In this document: positions 53,901 through 60,660 of the stretch, one piece after another | Layout: the number at the start of each line of letters is the position of its first letter | Numbering within the stretch: position 1 is the stretch's first letter | DNA from: an uncultured Muribaculaceae bacterium | GTDB lineage: Bacteria; Bacteroidota; Bacteroidia; Bacteroidales; Muribaculaceae | DNA length: 60,660 nt | Direction: 5' to 3' | NCBI GenBank assembly: GCA_910578365.1 | Contig: CAJTRC010000004.1 | Location: 1-60,660 of the forward strand | Notes under the pieces: model-generated | What the model saw: the letters and a program-made list of their open reading frames with translations, nothing else | Told to the model about the DNA's origin: nothing | Databases searched by the model: none | Made by a program: the position numbers and the translations under genes

Positions 53901-54161
53901 ATGAAACAGTATCAGTACACTCCGTGCGGCACCTGCAGCCGCCTAATCGACATAGAAGTAAATCCTGAAACCCGTACTTTGGGCCGAGTGTCCTTTACCG
54001 GCGGGTGCAGCGGCAATCTCAAGGGTATCGCTGCCCTGGTAGAAGGTAAGGAACTGGGCGCAGTAATAGCTACACTGCGAGGAATCGAGTGCGGCAATAA
54101 AGGTACATCGTGCCCCGACCAGCTTGCGCGCGCCCTGGAATCAATTTCTGAAGAACTATGA
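53901..54161 (+). CDS. TSCPD domain protein (TIGR03905 type)
   Basis: The 86-residue protein consists only of the TSCPD domain, named for the motif seen here as GTSCPDQLA. Other features are CGTCS near the start, VSFTGGCSGNLKGIAALVEG and IATLRGIECGNKG. The domain also occurs at the C-terminus of B12-dependent ribonucleotide reductases, but its role as a free protein is unknown. The stop overlaps the next start by 4 bases. Confidence 0.88.
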   Translation: MKQYQYTPCGTCSRLIDIEVNPETRTLGRVSFTGGCSGNLKGIAALVEGKELGAVIATLRGIECGNKGTSCPDQLARALESISEEL

Positions 54162-55690
54162 GATTGTACAGCAACGACGATATACGCCGTATACGCCAGC
54201 ATACAATGGCCGAGCAGCAGTTGAGCGAGCTTGACTTTGTGCTGCGCACCGGTGACTATCTGTCGGAGGCGCTGATGCGCGAAATCAAGCCCGGACGGCG
54301 TATAACCGTTTTCGCCGGCGAAAACGACTGCGGTGCATACACCCTGGAGGCATGTCGCCTGATGTGTGCCGCCGGCTACGACATGGAGATATACCTGTTC
54401 AACATTGGCGGGCACAGGCTCACACCGGAGTGCGAGGCCTGCCGCACCCGCCTGATTGAGGACGAGAACGCATCGTGCGACTTCATCGAAGTCACGGGGC
54501 TGCAGTTCACTATGCCCGAACTGAGCGAGAAGTCGGTTGTAATCGACGGCCTGTGCGACGGCAACTACAGCGGACGCCTTACCGGCGGATACCAGCATAT
54601 AGTACGCATCATCAATGAGTCCGGTGCCAGGATAATATCGGTCGACGTACCCTCGGGTCTGCCGTCCGATCCTACCTCCGGCCTGATAAACCGCAACATA
54701 GTCAACGCCGATACTACTCTGGCCCTGGGATTACCCCGCATAGCCTTCTTCATGGCCGAAAACGCCGAGGTGGTAGGCCGCTGGAAAGTGGTCGACATCG
54801 GCTACAGCCATCAGGCCATGCGCAACATACAGGAAAACTACTACCTGATAGAAAGCAGTGAGGTGAGCCTGCTGCTGCCGCGTCGTCCGCTATGCTGTTC
54901 CAAGGCAGACTTTGGCAGCGCCATAATCTTTGCCGGAAGCTACGGTATGGAAGGCGCCGCAATCCTCGCCACCAAGGCTGCCGTCCGCTCCGGCGCAGGC
55001 AAGGTCACATGCTACTCAGCCCGCTGCGGCTACTTTCTGGTGCAGTCCGCAGTACCCTCGGCACTGTTCCTGCGCGACCAGAGCGACGTCATGATTACCG
55101 AAATAGTACTCAAGCACGACTATAACGCCGTAGGCATAGGCCCCGGCATAGGTACCGACGACAGCACCATCAACGCTCTGGAGCGATTCCTTAAGGTGGC
55201 CAATGCCAACAGCCGTCCGCTGGTACTCGACGCCGACGCGCTCAACTGCATAGCCCTGCGCCCGACCATGCTCAACTATGTGCCCGTGCTGTCGGTACTC
55301 ACGCCGCATGCCGCCGAGTTCGACCGCCTGTTCGGCACCCAGCCCTCGCCCGAGGCACGCCTGGCCAAAGCCATAGAGATGGCCGAGGCTTACAAAGTAA
55401 TTATAGTGCTCAAAGGCTACTATACATACGTGGTGCGCCCCGACCGCAAGGTGTGCATCAATTCGTCGGGAACTCCGGCCCTTGCCACCGCAGGCACCGG
55501 CGACGTACTCACCGGTATCATCACCGGCCTGATAGCCCAGGGCATCAAACCCGAGATGGCCGCCGTGGCCGGTGTATACATCCACGGCGTAGCCGGACAG
55601 ATAGCAGAAAACCGCCATGGCCAGTACGGCGTGGCCGCCGACGACGTGGCCGACTCCGTAGGTGCCGCCATCAAAAAAATAATGAAATGA
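54158..55690 (+). CDS. nnr: Bifunctional NAD(P)HX epimerase/dehydratase, epimerase loop degenerate
   Basis: The 510-residue protein has the two-domain layout of YjeF/Nnr enzymes, which repair hydrated NAD(P)H. The C-terminal dehydratase half looks intact: SVLTPHAAEFDRLFG, VIIVLKGYYTYVV and ATAGTGDVLTGIITGLIAQG with the catalytic Asp. In the N-terminal epimerase half the usual GxGNNGGDG nucleotide loop is replaced by FAGENDCGAYTLEACRLM. The downstream VIDGLCDGNYSG and SVDVPSGLPSD segments remain. The epimerase may be weakened or lost. It sits in a 4-base-overlap operon between the TSCPD and DUF4831 genes. Confidence 0.9.
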   Translation: MRLYSNDDIRRIRQHTMAEQQLSELDFVLRTGDYLSEALMREIKPGRRITVFAGENDCGAYTLEACRLMCAAGYDMEIYLFNIGGHRLTPECEACRTRLIEDENASCDFIEVTGLQFTMPELSEKSVVIDGLCDGNYSGRLTGGYQHIVRIINESGARIISVDVPSGLPSDPTSGLINRNIVNADTTLALGLPRIAFFMAENAEVVGRWKVVDIGYSHQAMRNIQENYYLIESSEVSLLLPRRPLCCSKADFGSAIIFAGSYGMEGAAILATKAAVRSGAGKVTCYSARCGYFLVQSAVPSALFLRDQSDVMITEIVLKHDYNAVGIGPGIGTDDSTINALERFLKVANANSRPLVLDADALNCIALRPTMLNYVPVLSVLTPHAAEFDRLFGTQPSPEARLAKAIEMAEAYKVIIVLKGYYTYVVRPDRKVCINSSGTPALATAGTGDVLTGIITGLIAQGIKPEMAAVAGVYIHGVAGQIAENRHGQYGVAADDVADSVGAAIKKIMK

Positions 55691-56778
55691 AACGCTTCCT
55701 TTTATTTGCTGCCGCGGCATCGCTGATTATTCCGGCCGCTACAGCCCAGACCACACAGAAATTCACAGCCTCCAAGTCCGGCGAATACGCTTTGGCCTAC
55801 AGTCTGCCCCGTACTGCCGTGGATGTGACAGTGGAGGCCGAATTTACCGAAAAGACTCCGGGCGAGTTTTATAACTATGCCCGCCGCTACCTCAATATCA
55901 CCGATGCCATAACCGCCCCCTCCACACAGCTGCAGGTAAAATCGGTGGTTATAGGCACTCACGGCGAGGCCGATGACTCAAACCGCTGGCAGGTACAGTT
56001 CAAATCGGGCAGCACTCCGTATATGATACTCAACGAGTCGGGCTGCATGCTATCGCTCAATACCGACGAAATCGCCGACGAAGTAGCAGTAGACTTACCG
56101 GTGCCTGTGGCAGCCAAGCCCACTCCGCTTGAAGTACCAGCTGCCCGCGAAGCCATGACTCAAGAAATGATTCAGAGTTCATCAACCTCGAAAAGAGCCG
56201 AACTCGCCGCCCAACGTATATTCGAACTTCGCGAAATGCGCAGCGACCTCATATCGGGTCAGGCCGACAACACCCCGCCCGACGGTCTGTCGCTACAGCT
56301 CGCCCTGGAAAACCTGTCGGCACAGGAGGCCGCCCTTACTGCCATGTTCGCCGGAACAGTAAAGACATATACCCGGGTGTACACCGCCACAGTAGTGCCT
56401 GACGACTCCGAGGACATCTCAGGCAAGGTAATCAGCCGTATATCGCTTACCGACGGCTTTGTGGACGTCGACGACCTCTCCGGCGAGCCCGTGACCATCA
56501 ATATCACAGCCCGTGAGCAGGCCTCACTGCCGGTGAACGAAAAAGGCGAGGAAAAGAAATTTCCCAAGGGCGGCGTGTCATACACCATCCCCGGTACAGC
56601 CGACGTGACAGTTTATTTCCGCGACAGTGTAGTTGCCCGCGCCACCGTCGACATGGCACAGCAAGGTGTGACCTTCGGCCTTGACCCCGGACTGTTCACC
56701 GACAAGAAAGCGCCCTCGAAACTCCAGCTCGACCCCGCCACCGGCGCCGTGCTGCTGCTCGGTCCGGCCGGAGAATAG
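55687..56778 (+). CDS. DUF4831 family secreted protein
   Basis: The 363-residue protein starts at 55687, where its ATG overlaps the nnr stop (ATGA). This gives a clean signal peptide (MKRFLLFAAAASLIIPAATA). A longer upstream frame lies antisense-like inside nnr and is rejected. Family-like segments are YALAYSLPRTAVDVTVEAEF, PGEFYNYARRYLNI, STSKRAELAAQRIFELREMR and VSYTIPGTADVTVYF. It is probably periplasmic or surface-associated. Function is unknown. Confidence 0.8.
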   Translation: MKRFLLFAAAASLIIPAATAQTTQKFTASKSGEYALAYSLPRTAVDVTVEAEFTEKTPGEFYNYARRYLNITDAITAPSTQLQVKSVVIGTHGEADDSNRWQVQFKSGSTPYMILNESGCMLSLNTDEIADEVAVDLPVPVAAKPTPLEVPAAREAMTQEMIQSSSTSKRAELAAQRIFELREMRSDLISGQADNTPPDGLSLQLALENLSAQEAALTAMFAGTVKTYTRVYTATVVPDDSEDISGKVISRISLTDGFVDVDDLSGEPVTINITAREQASLPVNEKGEEKKFPKGGVSYTIPGTADVTVYFRDSVVARATVDMAQQGVTFGLDPGLFTDKKAPSKLQLDPATGAVLLLGPAGE

Positions 56779-56831
56779 AGCTATAAGCCCACCGGCGGAA
56801 GCAGTACCGCCATAACAATATACCTACAGAA

Positions 56832-58184
56832 ATGAAACAGAACTTCGGCACTAAAATCACTGAATTTTTCATCAATTATTTTTCATTCTCTGGGCAACTC
56901 GTATCGCAGGCCGAGGCAGAAGCCGCCATACGCGAGGGTGTATCGTTCAAAGGCACGAATATCGTCATACTTATATTGGCCATATTCATAGCCTCACTGG
57001 GCCTGAATACCAACTCTACGGCTGTGATTATCGGCGCCATGCTGATATCTCCCCTTATGGGCCCTATCATAGGCATAGGCCTGGGCGTAGGCATCCACGA
57101 CTTTGCCCTGCTCAAACGCTGCCTTCGCAACCTGCTGATGGCCGCAGGATTTTCGGTGATAACGTCGACGCTTTACTTTCTGATTTCGCCTGTAAACGAG
57201 CAGCACAGCGAGTTGCTGGCACGTACATCTCCGACCATCTACGACGTGCTGATAGGCTTTGTAGGCGGCGGAGCGGGCATAGTGGCACTGGGCAGTACCA
57301 ACAAAGGTAATGTAATACCCGGCGTGGCCATAGCCACCGCACTGATGCCTCCGCTGTGTACCGCCGGCTATGGCCTGGCCACATGGCAGATGGACTACTT
57401 TCTGGGTGCGCTATATCTATTCGTAATCAACTCCATATACATAGCTTTCGCCACTTTTGCAGGTGTAAAGTTCATGAAATACAAGGGCGTGAACGATGCC
57501 GACAACGTCAGGGCGCGCCGCGTTCGCCGTGTTGTGTACTCGCTGGCCATACTTACCATGCTGCCAAGTATATACCTTACATACAACATGCTTACCCAAA
57601 GCCGCTTTCAGGCCAATGCCGACCGATTCATAGCCGAAGAATGTAACTTCCCCGACACTCAGGTGCTGAACCGCAAGATATTTACTGAAAATGGCGAACG
57701 CTGTCTGCAGTTGACCATGATAGGGCACACCCTTCCGGTCGACTCGCTTCAACTTGCCTTGTCGGCCAAACTTAAGTACTATGGTCTACAAGGTACAAAA
57801 CTGATTTTTATTCAGGGAAGTGATTCACCTTTGGTTAATGTGCAGAATACTTCGGCCGACGATATATTCCGTCTGACGCAGAATACTATTTCGCGCCAGC
57901 AATCGACAATCGACTCGCTTAGGGCTGTGATAGCCCGCGATGCCATGTCGCAGAATATGTCAGTAACCATATCTCCCGAACTGAGAGTGATATTCCCCGC
58001 CATACAGCAGATAGGAATAGCCAATACCGTGTTTGTGTCACCTGCCGACACGCTTAACGCCGATACTACAGCCGTGGCTATGATAAGAACGAGCACTCCA
58101 TTGCTTAAAGCCGACCACGATAAGCTTGTAAAGTATCTTGAAGCTCGCCTTGGTGCGAAACAAATAGTGGTAGTGAATATCTGA
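56832..58184 (+). CDS. DUF389 family membrane protein
   Basis: The 450-residue protein has about six membrane helices in the first 230 residues, with the family signature AVIIGAMLISPLMGPIIGIG and GVAIATALMPPLCTAGYGLA. A C-terminal extracytoplasmic domain of about 200 residues follows after LAILTMLPSIYLTYNML. Family function is unclear. It lies 53 bases after the DUF4831 gene and probably shares its transcript. Confidence 0.88.
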   Translation: MKQNFGTKITEFFINYFSFSGQLVSQAEAEAAIREGVSFKGTNIVILILAIFIASLGLNTNSTAVIIGAMLISPLMGPIIGIGLGVGIHDFALLKRCLRNLLMAAGFSVITSTLYFLISPVNEQHSELLARTSPTIYDVLIGFVGGGAGIVALGSTNKGNVIPGVAIATALMPPLCTAGYGLATWQMDYFLGALYLFVINSIYIAFATFAGVKFMKYKGVNDADNVRARRVRRVVYSLAILTMLPSIYLTYNMLTQSRFQANADRFIAEECNFPDTQVLNRKIFTENGERCLQLTMIGHTLPVDSLQLALSAKLKYYGLQGTKLIFIQGSDSPLVNVQNTSADDIFRLTQNTISRQQSTIDSLRAVIARDAMSQNMSVTISPELRVIFPAIQQIGIANTVFVSPADTLNADTTAVAMIRTSTPLLKADHDKLVKYLEARLGAKQIVVVNI

Positions 58185-58286
58185 TAAGTCCACACGCAGT
58201 TGCTTTGTGGGTACAGTCGTTTTCTGCATTACGGTTTATTTCAGTAATAAAATGCAACCTCAATTTTAGTTTCTTTTGCCCGACCT

Positions 58287-58318
58287 ATTGACTTGCATCA
58301 CAAAAAGTCGTAACTTTG
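58287..58318 (+). promoter_or_regulatory. Bacteroidota promoter of the candidate small RNA
   Basis: ATTG at 58287-58290 and TAACTTTG at 58311-58318 are 20 bases apart, a near-perfect -33/-7 pair. Transcription would begin near 58325. Confidence 0.8.
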
Positions 58319-58324
58319 CACCTG

Positions 58325-58534
58325 ATTGGGAGAAGTTCCCATCATGACATTTTGAAAAAATAAGAAGCGTTATGCTAATCTCTTGAGAGTGGAAACCTGA
58401 GAAACTTCGACAGAGCAAGAGTGGCATAGTGGTTCTCACGCTACGGCGTGGGCTGCTATTGTTACATCTGCTCACAGGCTTTCTCAGGGCCTCCATTCTA
58501 AGACGTGGCATGCAGTTCCACGCTTTGTGTTTTT
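58325..58534 (+). ncRNA. Candidate structured small RNA of about 210 nt
   Basis: A promoter, a highly paired core and a terminator enclose a stretch with no convincing reading frame. The 5' end can form a small hairpin (TGGGA 58327-58331 with TCCCA 58337-58341). The core is an extended rod with five nested stems: 58386-58393 with 58492-58499 (8 bp, one G-U), 58396-58404 with 58480-58488 (9 bp, perfect), 58413-58417 with 58469-58473 (5 bp), 58426-58432 with 58453-58459 (7 bp, two G-U), and 58435-58441 with 58446-58452 (7 bp, one G-U) capped by loop TACG. Candidate identities are the Bacteroidales-1 motif, a 6S-like RNA, or a leader of the next gene. I cannot decide between them. Confidence 0.75.
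58504..58534 (+). terminator. Terminator of the candidate small RNA
   Basis: Stem CGTGG (58504-58508) with CCACG (58518-58522), followed by CTTTGTGTTTTT. The stem is short, but position and T run fit. Confidence 0.65.
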
Positions 58535-58593
58535 AATTAGTCTGCTTAAGGAGTTGCAAGTAGAACAATATCAATCAATCTAAACCCTGCGAT

Positions 58594-59277
58594 ATGAAAA
58601 CGAAAACCTTGATTATAACTCTTGTTTCCCTTATAGGGTTATGTTCTTGTGGAAAATCCAAAGAGGAAAAGGCACAAGAAATGGCGGCTAATTACCTTAA
58701 AGGTGTTTTATATCATTTTGATAGTTATGAGCCACTGCAAACAAAAGTTGATAGTTCTTTTGTTGCACTATCAACAGATAAGGAAGCAATTGAACTCACA
58801 TTGGATATGTTGCGACTTGTCAACTCTGCGCAAGAATATGCACATAAAGTTGAAGGAGCAGAAAGTTCTATGGAGATATGGTGTCCAAGCGGATATTCAT
58901 CGGCGTATAGTAAGGGAGAATATCGCAGGGCAAAAGAAGAACGAGATAACAATCAACAACTTTTGGATAAGACAATAGACCGTATTCAAAACCAATTCTC
59001 CAAGATTAAAAGCCGACAATCTTATTTGGAAGCAGAGGCGTTGCAGAAGATTGGGGATTTCAATGGTTGGAAGGTATATCACAAATTTAAAAGCCTCAAT
59101 GGTGCAGGGACACTTGATTTATTTGGAGAATACGTATTCTTCTGCGATAAAGATTTCAATGTGGAATCAGCATACACAGAGGAAGATTTCTATGCTATTA
59201 ATAAAATCATGGAGGCAATCTCGGAATCGACCGAACTGCATGAGTTTGGTGAAAAATTGCAAGAAGTCATATTTTAA
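58594..59277 (+). CDS. AT-rich hypothetical lipoprotein
   Basis: The 227-residue protein has a lipoprotein signal (MKTKTLIITLVSLIGLCSCG, lipobox LCSC) and then a charged, mostly helical body (EEKAQEMAANYLKGVLYHF, KEERDNNQQLLDKTIDRIQN). No known domain is recognised. The gene is clearly more AT-rich than those up to 58184. It lies 60 bases after the small RNA terminator, so read-through from that promoter may drive it. Probably an accessory gene acquired next to tRNA-Pro. Confidence 0.75.
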   Translation: MKTKTLIITLVSLIGLCSCGKSKEEKAQEMAANYLKGVLYHFDSYEPLQTKVDSSFVALSTDKEAIELTLDMLRLVNSAQEYAHKVEGAESSMEIWCPSGYSSAYSKGEYRRAKEERDNNQQLLDKTIDRIQNQFSKIKSRQSYLEAEALQKIGDFNGWKVYHKFKSLNGAGTLDLFGEYVFFCDKDFNVESAYTEEDFYAINKIMEAISESTELHEFGEKLQEVIF

Positions 59278-59292
59278 CATTCGGAGTGTGTT

Positions 59293-60132
59293 ATGCGAAT
59301 AAGAGAGCGCTCCATTATAACTTGGCTGCTTAATTCCGATATGAAGCAATCACCAAAGAACTTGTTGATTGCACCTGTGTCGCATCCTATAAATCAATCC
59401 ATCCTCGGAAACAGTCTTATCGAGTTGGATAACATCCGAAAGCAAGCGCCAGATTGGGGCTTGCCAGAACTCCTAATGCCCTCTTTTGAGGAAGTGATGT
59501 ATAAGAGCCACCGGTCATTCGACAAGATTATGCCGCAGTTGTTTAAAGATTTTTGCGAAAAAAATGAGTGTGGAATACTACTATGTCGAGATAATGTTTC
59601 CATTGTATATTGGTTCGGAGGTAATCAGTTGCATATATGGCATTTTACCGAACATAACGGCAATAGTGTTTTCAATTTCTACACATGTAATGTTAGTGCT
59701 ATTGATAGTATAGGCGTGGGGATTGCGAATACTGTAATAGCTGATGATATGTTATTCTCAGGTTCATTACAAGAGCGGCAGCGTAAATTAGCTTTTATTG
59801 CAGGATTTGTCGCCACTTATGTCGCTGTTAAACGCTATGTAGAGGTCGAAACAATCACTATACCACAAGGGGAGTTCACTGCCATTGAGGGAACACCGCT
59901 TGAATATATAGTGAAGAAGAAAGTTGTCAATCAGACTGGACAAAAAGTCATTGTCATGGATTCCAAATGGTTTCGCAAAATCATAAACGATAACGACATC
60001 TATGTGCGTGGTTTCTTCCGTATGCAAAACAAAAAGAACGAGTCCGGCGAATGGTACAAAGAACTAATTTTTGTTGATTCTTTTGTTCGACATGGGTATC
60101 ATAGAAATGCAAAAATTGAAGATGACATATAA
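59293..60132 (+). CDS. AT-rich hypothetical protein
   Basis: The 279-residue protein has unknown function, no signal peptide, and one hydrophobic stretch (LAFIAGFVATYVAVKRYVEV, about residues 160-180). The C-terminal third (QKVIVMDSKWFRKIIND through GEWYKELIFVDSFVRHGYHR) looks like a small conserved module of accessory Bacteroidales genes, but I cannot name it. It starts 15 bases after the lipoprotein stop. An alternative start is the ATG at 59341. Codon use is AT-rich like its neighbour. Confidence 0.65.
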   Translation: MRIRERSIITWLLNSDMKQSPKNLLIAPVSHPINQSILGNSLIELDNIRKQAPDWGLPELLMPSFEEVMYKSHRSFDKIMPQLFKDFCEKNECGILLCRDNVSIVYWFGGNQLHIWHFTEHNGNSVFNFYTCNVSAIDSIGVGIANTVIADDMLFSGSLQERQRKLAFIAGFVATYVAVKRYVEVETITIPQGEFTAIEGTPLEYIVKKKVVNQTGQKVIVMDSKWFRKIINDNDIYVRGFFRMQNKKNESGEWYKELIFVDSFVRHGYHRNAKIEDDI

Positions 60133-60287
60133 CTATAACAAATAGTGTTTTATGTGAAAATTCTTACCCATTCTGGCTCAAGCCAAAAATTAGGCAATTT
60201 AGGCTCTACAATACTACGAATCATGCCAATATAAAAAACAATCCATTTCGAATTTAAAATACGGCGTATGTTCCGGTAAAAAATGGA

Positions 60288-60320
60288 AAATCCCTGCAAC
60301 TTGATTAGTTGCAGGGATTT
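60288..60320 (-). terminator. Terminator of tRNA-Pro
   Basis: A perfect 14-bp stem (AAATCCCTGCAACT with AGTTGCAGGGATTT) and 5-base loop. On the minus strand it is followed by a T-rich run, 14 bases beyond the tRNA end. Confidence 0.85.
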
Positions 60321-60334
60321 TGACCCTTAAAGGG

Positions 60335-60407
60335 TCGGGGTGAGAAGACTCGAACTTCCGACCTCCACGTCCCGAACGTGGCGCGCTGCCAACTGTGCTA
60401 CACCCCG
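60335..60407 (-). tRNA. tRNA-Pro, anticodon CGG
   Basis: The 73-nt gene folds as a full cloverleaf on the minus strand. The acceptor stem is CGGGGTG with CACCCCG (discriminator A). The anticodon arm is CCACG-TTCGGGA-CGTGG, with CGG reading CCG codons. The T arm is GGAAG-TTCGAGT-CTTCT. CCA is not encoded. Confidence 0.93.
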
Positions 60408-60445
60408 ATTGGCGCGATAAGCGCTTGCTTTCGCATTAGCGAGTG

Positions 60446-60453
60446 CAAAGTTA
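60446..60453 (-). promoter_or_regulatory. -7 element of the tRNA-Pro gene
   Basis: TAACTTTG on the minus strand, 38 bases ahead of the tRNA. TTTC about 20 bases further up is a partial -33. Confidence 0.6.
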
Positions 60454-60543
60454 TGATTTTTTTTTCAATTCACGAAATTTTTTTGACGTTTTTACAAAAA
60501 AATAATGGAGCCGCCCCGTAAACGCAGGTTCAACTGGCAAGTG

Positions 60544-60551
60544 CAAAATTA
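60544..60551 (-). promoter_or_regulatory. Isolated -7-like element
   Basis: TAATTTTG on the minus strand matches TAnnTTTG. A transcript from it would run about 40 nt to a T-rich stretch near 60500 or on into the tRNA. No gene is attached. Confidence 0.3.
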
Positions 60552-60566
60552 GCGATTTGTTTGAAG

Positions 60567-60601
60567 AACTCGGTTTTCGGGTTTGAGAAACCGAGTTTTT
60601 T
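60567..60601 (+). terminator. Terminator hairpin near window end
   Basis: A 10-bp stem (AACTCGGTTT at 60567-60576 with AAACCGAGTT at 60588-60597) is followed by a run of T on the plus strand. The transcript it ends is not identified. Confidence 0.55.
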
Positions 60602-60660
60602 CCGTGGCCTGAGGTTTAGTTTCTTTGCGACATTCTTGATGTATAGGTCAGTGAAATCAT

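Larger units (their letters stand above)
58185..58593. other. 409-base non-coding stretch holding a structured RNA
   Basis: No protein gene is supported. It contains a promoter (58287-58318), an RNA-like region with nested stems (58324-58502), a terminator (58504-58534), and then about 58 bases before the lipoprotein ATG. Confidence 0.75.

Noticed and set aside
55453..55686. Longer N-terminus for the DUF4831 protein
   Set aside because: The extension lies inside nnr, is His/Arg-rich and precedes a perfect signal peptide starting at 55687.
60335..60407. Integrated element with duplicated tRNA-Pro 3' end as attachment site
   Set aside because: I searched by eye for a second copy of the tRNA 3' end near 58185-58320 and elsewhere upstream and found none. 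No integrase gene is present either.

Overview
The window comes from a member of the Bacteroidales, and the gut family Muribaculaceae is plausible but not proven. The grounds are promoters of the Bacteroidota type (TAnnTTTG at -7, TTTG about 20 bases further up), type IX secretion (T9SS) genes, many secreted proteins ending in a sorting-like C-terminal domain, complex I genes without nuoEFG and with fused nuoCD, and ATP synthase genes in the Bacteroides order D-C-B-E-F-H-A-G.

Layout. 1-2290: a start-less gene remnant, then two tandem secreted paralogs. 2341-3300: a DUF2156 acyltransferase-like gene on the minus strand. 3400-13571: a tight six-gene operon with rsh (ppGpp synthetase/hydrolase), a 7TM-HD cyclic dinucleotide phosphodiesterase, the T9SS lipoprotein porW/sprE, the T9SS response regulator porX, tsaE and birA. 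13725-20477: a promoter driving a secreted protein and a giant RHS/YD-repeat protein whose 3' end is cut off and runs antisense into a PCMD-domain gene. 20398-22398: the PCMD gene and an unknown gene, minus strand, behind a strong promoter with a leader of about 230 nt.

22789-40214: the centrepiece, an 18-gene minus-strand run nuoA-B-CD-H, then atpD-C-B-E-F-H-A-G, then nuoI-J-K-L-M-N. The complete F1Fo ATP synthase set sits inside the complex I operon, exactly where nuoG would be expected. There is a promoter before nuoA, a strong terminator after nuoN, and no terminator at either nuo/atp junction, so proton pump and ATP synthase are probably made from one transcript.

40603-42305: porV (T9SS outer membrane protein) and ispF. 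42343-50246: a minus-strand operon of three large secreted proteins (M6 metalloprotease, choice-of-anchor J/FN3 protein, FN3/MAM-like protein), all with T9SS-like tails. 50430-53804: a minus-strand operon of a glycosyltransferase, thyA, folA and a histidine kinase that is a candidate PorY partner for PorX. 53901-58184: a plus-strand operon of a TSCPD protein, a bifunctional NAD(P)HX repair protein with a degenerate epimerase loop, DUF4831 and DUF389 proteins. 58311-58534: an untranslated stretch with its own promoter, an extended rod-shaped RNA fold and a terminator, a strong candidate small RNA. 58594-60132: two AT-rich accessory genes. 60335-60407: tRNA-Pro(CGG), minus strand.

Two themes tie the window together: respiration with ATP synthesis, and the T9SS (porW, porX, porV, candidate porY and at least five possible cargo proteins).
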